DNA from: Roseateles_C aquae
GTDB taxonomy: Bacteria; Pseudomonadota; Gammaproteobacteria; Burkholderiales; Burkholderiaceae_C
Reading direction: 5' to 3'
Length of the DNA: 64,000 nucleotides
Assembly (NCBI RefSeq): GCF_032337115.1
Contig: NZ_JAVXZY010000002.1
Span: 558,001-622,000, forward strand
In this document: positions 60,509 to 64,000 of the stretch, piece after piece
Layout: the number at the start of each line of letters is the position of its first letter
How positions within the stretch are numbered: the stretch's first letter is position 1
Notes under the pieces: generated by a model
The model's input: only the letters and a program-made list of their open reading frames with translations
What the model was told of the DNA's origin: nothing
Databases searched by the model: none
Position numbers and translations under genes: made by a program

Positions 60509-61936
60509 TCAGACCGGCATGCCGATCAGGTCATGGCCTTCAACGGCTACGATGCGCGCCTTGGTGAACTCGCCCACCTTCAGCGTCTTGCTGGCCTTCT
60601 CAGGCGGCAGCAGGCGCACGGTGCCGTCGATCTCCGGCGCGTCGGCATAGGAGCGGCCCACACCGCCCTTGCGCCCCAGCGCCGGCGCGGAGTCGACGAG
60701 CACCTGCATGGTCGCGCCCACACGGCGGCCCAGCTTGGCGATGGACACGGCTTCGGCCACTTCCATGAAGCGCGCACGGCGCTCATTGCGCAGCACGTCG
60801 GGCAGCGCACCCGGCAGCTCATTGGCCGAGGCGCCTTCGATCGGCGAATAGGCAAAGCAGCCGGCCCGGTCGATCTGCGCTTCCTTCATGAAGTCCAGCA
60901 GGTACTGGAATTCGGCCTCGGTTTCGCCGGGGAAGCCAGCGATGAAGGTCGAGCGGATGACGATGTCCGGGCAGGTCTCGCGCCAGCGCAGGATGCGCTC
61001 CATATTCTTCTCGCCATTGGCGGGCCGCTTCATTCGCTTCAGCACATCGGGATGAGCATGCTGCAAGGGCACATCCAAATAAGGCAGCACCAGGCCTTCG
61101 GCCATCAGCGGCAGGACCTCATCCACATGCGGATAGGGGTAGACGTAGTGCAGTCGCACCCAGGCGCCATGGGCCTTGGCCATCTCGCCCAGCTGGGCGA
61201 CCAGATCAAACATCCGCGTCTTGACCGGCTTGCCATCCCAGAAGCCGGTGCGGTACTTGACGTCGACCCCGTAGGCGCTGGTGTCCTGGCTGATCACCAG
61301 CAATTCCTTGACGCCGGATTCGAACAAGGCGCGTGCCTCGTTGAGCACATCGCCAATCGGCCGCGAGACCAGATCGCCGCGCATGCTCGGGATGATGCAG
61401 AAGGAGCAGCGGTGGTTGCAGCCCTCGCTGATCTTCAGATAGGCGTAGTGCTTGGGCGTCAGCTTGATACCGGCGATGCCGCGAGACTCCGGCACCAGAT
61501 CGATGAAGGGGTCGTGTGGCTTGGGCACATGGGTGTGCACCGCATCCATCACTTCTTGCGTGGCATGCGGGCCGGTAACGGCCAGCACGCTGGGATGCAT
61601 CTCGCGCACCAGGCTGCCGGCATCGCTGCTGCTGGCACCTGCCTTAGCGCCCAGGCAGCCGGTGACGATCACCTTGCCGTTCTCGGCCAGCGCCTCACCG
61701 ATGGTGTCCAGGCTTTCCTTGACCGCGTCATCGATGAAACCACAGGTGTTGACGATGACCAGGTCGGCCCCGGCAAAGGTCTTGGAGGTTTCGTAGCCCT
61801 CGGCGCGAAGCTGGGTGAGGATCAGCTCGGAATCGGTCAGGGCCTTGGGGCAGCCCAGGGACACGAAACCGATCTTCGGCGGGGCGCCCGCAGGCGCGGC
61901 AGCCGCGTTCGCGGCTTGGGTGCTGGATTCAGTCAT
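60509..61936 (-). CDS. rimO: Ribosomal protein S12 methylthiotransferase
   Basis: Radical-SAM enzyme methylthiolating Asp88 of ribosomal protein S12. The 475-residue protein has an N-terminal MTTase domain with cluster Cys ([29 protein letters not shown]), the radical-SAM motif [18 protein letters not shown] near 170, [18 protein letters not shown] near 290 and a C-terminal TRAM domain (about 405-470). An Ala-rich leader precedes the domain. Single gene; a 57-base gap to phaR. Confidence 0.97.
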   Translation of the reverse strand: MTESSTQAANAAAAPAGAPPKIGFVSLGCPKALTDSELILTQLRAEGYETSKTFAGADLVIVNTCGFIDDAVKESLDTIGEALAENGKVIVTGCLGAKAGASSSDAGSLVREMHPSVLAVTGPHATQEVMDAVHTHVPKPHDPFIDLVPESRGIAGIKLTPKHYAYLKISEGCNHRCSFCIIPSMRGDLVSRPIGDVLNEARALFESGVKELLVISQDTSAYGVDVKYRTGFWDGKPVKTRMFDLVAQLGEMAKAHGAWVRLHYVYPYPHVDEVLPLMAEGLVLPYLDVPLQHAHPDVLKRMKRPANGEKNMERILRWRETCPDIVIRSTFIAGFPGETEAEFQYLLDFMKEAQIDRAGCFAYSPIEGASANELPGALPDVLRNERRARFMEVAEAVSIAKLGRRVGATMQVLVDSAPALGRKGGVGRSYADAPEIDGTVRLLPPEKASKTLKVGEFTKARIVAVEGHDLIGMPV

Positions 61937-61993
61937 CCGGCGATTTTAGTTCGGGCGGCCTGCCTGGGCGCAGTGCGGGCCGCCTGGCAAGCG

Positions 61994-62635
61994 CTATTTC
62001 TTGGCACCAAAGCCAGGCATGCCCGGCATCGTCGGCATGCCGGGGAACAGGCCACCGGCCTGCTTCATCTGTTCCTGCATCTGCGCCAGCAGCGTCTTGG
62101 ACTGCTCCATATAGTTGCCCATCAGGCCCTGCATCATTGGCGACTGGCCGCCGAGGAACTGGGTCCACAACTCAGGGCTGAAAGGCAGGCCAGCGCTTTG
62201 CTCGGCAAACTTGGCCTGCAACTCGCCAAAGGTCTGCATGTTCTTCTCGAGATAGGCACCCATCACGCCCTGCATCGCGTTGCCATAGAAGCGGATGATC
62301 TGCTCCAGCAGCTGCGTGGTGAACATCGGCACGCCGCCGGTTTCCTCTTCCAGGATGATTTGCAGCAGGATGGCGCGGGTGAGGTCCTCGGCCGTCTTCG
62401 CATCCCGCACCTCGAAGGCAATGCCATCGAGCACCATCTTCTTCACGTCACTCAGGGTGATGTAGCTGCTGGTGTGGGTGTCGTAGAGCCGCCGATTGGG
62501 GTACTTCTTGAGCACCCGCGGGCCCTTGCCCACGGCCGCCTTGGCACCGGCTGCCGCTGTCGATTCGCCTTGCTCGGCATGCTCGCCTTGTTGTTCGTCG
62601 GCCTTTGCAGCCTTGCCGCGACGGGCAGTGACCAT
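61994..62635 (-). CDS. phaR: Polyhydroxyalkanoate synthesis repressor PhaR
   Basis: DNA-binding repressor of phasin and polyhydroxybutyrate granule genes. The start at MVTARRGKAAKADEQQ has GGGAG upstream and gives 213 residues. After a Lys/Ala-rich segment comes the conserved DNA-binding domain RVLKKYPNRRLYDTHTSSYITLSDVKKMV (about 39-67) and the PHB accumulation regulatory domain (DLTRAILLQIILEEETGG). A Met/Pro/Gly-rich C-terminus (GLFPGMPTMPGMPGFG) is typical. Implies PHB metabolism in the host. Confidence 0.95.
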   Translation of the reverse strand: MVTARRGKAAKADEQQGEHAEQGESTAAAGAKAAVGKGPRVLKKYPNRRLYDTHTSSYITLSDVKKMVLDGIAFEVRDAKTAEDLTRAILLQIILEEETGGVPMFTTQLLEQIIRFYGNAMQGVMGAYLEKNMQTFGELQAKFAEQSAGLPFSPELWTQFLGGQSPMMQGLMGNYMEQSKTLLAQMQEQMKQAGGLFPGMPTMPGMPGFGAKK

Positions 62636-62769
62636 GAATACTCCCAGAGATAACCGTTCTGATTGCGGGGATTCTAGGAGTGCGTCAACGCCACTTCGAA
62701 CGGGTTTACCCCCGCCAACAACAATCGCTGCAGCAGCGCTGCTGAAGCCAGCAGGTGCATCGAGCCAGT

Positions 62770-63567
62770 TCAGCGGCGTCGCGAAGTCTGCGATCCGCGG
62801 CGCCAACGCAAGGCCAGCACCATGAGCCCGGTGGCCAGCAAGGCGGCCGGGCTGGGTTCGGGCACCGGCGCCGCAGGATTGATCAGGGCGAGCTGGTTGA
62901 TCGCAAAATCGGTCGGCAGCCCACCCTGTGGCAGCACCCAGACCTCGATGCGCGCAATGTCGGCCTGACTGCTCTGCAGGCCGACAAAGGCGGCAGACCC
63001 GTCCTGCTGGCTCGACCAGCCGCCCACGGTGTCATAGGGGTAGGGGTTGCCGAAGCTGTCGGTGTAATGATCACTGCGCGCCAGCAATTGGCCCTGACTG
63101 TCAAAGGCCTGCAACTCAATCTGGAACGAGGTGGGGCCGGTACCGCGCTGGACCTGGAATCCCACGCCGCTGACCGGCGTCCAATTGCCGCTGATCAGAT
63201 CGCGAAAGCTGAGCGTGAGCGTGTAGCCGGTGCTGTTCCACAGCAGATGATCACCCAGCGAGAAATTGCCAGTCCAGCCGAGCCCCTCGTCCAGCCGCAG
63301 CAGTTGCGGCGTGGCCGGTGAAATCGGCGCCAGCGTCGAGCCCTGCAGCCACAAGCCTGCGGCACTCTGCCCGGCGAAGAAGATCGGGCTGATCGACGTT
63401 CCGCTGCTGCCCAGCTGTACCCAGTCAAAGCTGTCGTTGGCGCCAAGCGCGGCACGGCTGTCCACAAAGCTGGTATCGGCCACTGCGCGGGTAGACGCGC
63501 TGAGGCTGACAAGGGCAGCCAGGCTGAAGAGCGCAATATTCGAAGAAAGGCGAGAGGCGCTGGTCAT
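62770..63567 (-). CDS. PEP-CTERM sorting-domain protein
   Basis: A 265-residue exported protein. The start at MTSASRLSSN has AAGGAG upstream; it is followed by a signal (about 8-30, NIALFSLAALVSLSASTRAVA). The body is Gly/Ser/Asp-rich, beta-structured and resembles no named enzyme. The C-terminus VPEPSPAALLATGLMVLALRWRRGSQ is a PEP-CTERM tag: a PEP motif, a membrane helix and basic residues, processed by exosortase. Such proteins usually accompany exopolysaccharide genes, but none are nearby here. Confidence 0.9.
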   Translation of the reverse strand: MTSASRLSSNIALFSLAALVSLSASTRAVADTSFVDSRAALGANDSFDWVQLGSSGTSISPIFFAGQSAAGLWLQGSTLAPISPATPQLLRLDEGLGWTGNFSLGDHLLWNSTGYTLTLSFRDLISGNWTPVSGVGFQVQRGTGPTSFQIELQAFDSQGQLLARSDHYTDSFGNPYPYDTVGGWSSQQDGSAAFVGLQSSQADIARIEVWVLPQGGLPTDFAINQLALINPAAPVPEPSPAALLATGLMVLALRWRRGSQTSRRR

Positions 63568-63772
63568 TGCGGAACTCCTTGGCGGCAGCTCTACCAGAGG
63601 CGCTGAGCCCTCATCAATCGGGCAGCCCAGGCAGAACAGAGCGATGCTGCGCCTGCGCCGTGGCGCTGAACATCCCTTGCTCGGTGGCCTGGATCGGCTT
63701 GAAATCTGATCACAAATCGACAGGCAGGCCAGGCAGAGCGAAGAAGCAATCGCTTTCCACGCGGAAAAGCAA

Positions 63773-63805
63773 AAAGCCCGACAGATCTGAGATCTACCGG
63801 GCTTT
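63773..63805 (-). terminator. Terminator of tRNA-Val
   Basis: AAAGCCCG/CGGGCTTT with an internal AGATCT palindrome pair forms a hairpin flanked by A/T runs, about 40 bases past the 3' end of tRNA-Val on the reverse strand. Confidence 0.75.
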
Positions 63806-63843
63806 GCTTTGGGACTCTTGCCGAGGCAAGGCCTACCAGAATT

Positions 63844-63920
63844 TGGTAGGCGCGATTGGATTCGAACCAACGACCCCCACCATGTCAAGGTGGTGCTCTA
63901 ACCAACTGAGCTACGCGCCT
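63844..63920 (-). tRNA. tRNA-Val (anticodon GAC)
   Basis: Reverse strand: acceptor AGGCGCG/CGCGCCT, D-arm GCTCAGTTGGTTAGAGC, anticodon stem CCACC/GGTGG with loop TTGACAT (anticodon GAC), T-arm GGTTCGAATCC and discriminator A followed by an encoded CCA. Complete class I fold, 77 bases with CCA. Confidence 0.97.
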
Positions 63921-63932
63921 GAAGAGCTTCGC

Positions 63933-63938
63933 AGTATA
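63933..63938 (-). promoter_or_regulatory. -10 box of the tRNA-Val promoter
   Basis: TATACT in the string TGCTATACTGCGA, identical to the tRNA-Ser promoter core, 12 bases before the tRNA 5' end. The -35 region is weak. Confidence 0.65.
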
Positions 63939-64000
63939 GCATGCTTTTCTTGCCTTCCCAGGAAATTCGCAAAATCTTTAGCAGAACTTGCTTCCTGAGA

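Noticed and set aside
60533..62653. 706-codon forward-strand frame opposite rimO and phaR
   Set aside because: Antisense mirror of two conserved genes.

Overview
The window is a chromosomal segment of a high-GC betaproteobacterium, most likely order Burkholderiales near the Roseateles/Rubrivivax/Ideonella group. That is inferred from conserved neighbourhoods (cysS-alkA-accA-tilS-lysC; ExbB/ExbD-lpxK-Trm112-kdsB-adk; ratA next to smpB; guaA/guaB; a full cbb3 oxidase locus beside hemN and fnr), from PhaR (polyhydroxybutyrate metabolism) and from a PEP-CTERM protein. I cannot name a species. Almost all of the window is core genome. I saw no transposase, integrase, CRISPR array or rRNA operon.

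Layout. 1-11016 (+): the 3' end of a contractile-tail-like, probably extracellular contractile injection system (eCIS), cluster: two baseplate-J-like proteins, a gpI-like protein with a beta-helix region, a giant beta-helix protein and a small protein with a carboxypeptidase-regulatory-like domain. It ends beside tRNA-Ser(GCT). 11298-17154 (-): lysC, tilS, accA, an AlkA-type glycosylase and cysS. 17381-20686 (+): a TPR protein, two cyclophilins, lpxH and mtfA. 20784-23470 (-): clpS-clpA. 23705-25325: a cold-shock gene convergent with icd. 25450-36536: an oxygen-responsive block with a TauE/SafE protein, hemN, fnr and ccoISNOQPGH plus a small membrane protein. FNR-type boxes lie between hemN and fnr and upstream of ccoI. 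36738-38776 (-): sodB and xseA. 39145-43925 (+): an ExbB/ExbD pair, lpxK, a Trm112-like protein, kdsB, adk, and an SDR dehydrogenase behind a palindromic operator. 44041-47866 (-): a TonB-ExbB-ExbD-ExbD operon ending in a TPR protein. 48344-55650: ldcA, tadA, a DUF72 protein, guaA, an MFS transporter and guaB. 55846-63567: a DUF4124 protein, rnfH, ratA, smpB, adenine deaminase, metC, rimO, phaR and a PEP-CTERM protein, then tRNA-Val(GAC).

How the parts relate. The cbb3 block is a coherent microaerobic respiration module: CcoNOQP is the oxidase, CcoGHIS serve copper delivery and assembly, HemN makes haem without oxygen, and Fnr senses oxygen. lpxH, lpxK and kdsB feed lipid A/Kdo synthesis. guaA, guaB and the deaminase handle purines. 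TonB/ExbBD energise outer-membrane uptake.

Most unusual structures: (1) a tandem array of 80-bp units at 57661-58032 that begins inside smpB, so that every unit re-encodes the last residues of SmpB, and the substitutions between copies are synonymous in the SmpB frame; (2) the eCIS tail, with two neighbouring proteins containing beta-helix-like regions; (3) a tonB leader holding a perfect palindrome and a terminator well before the gene. Start codons were moved from the longest frame where a ribosome binding site, gene overlap or family conservation indicated it.
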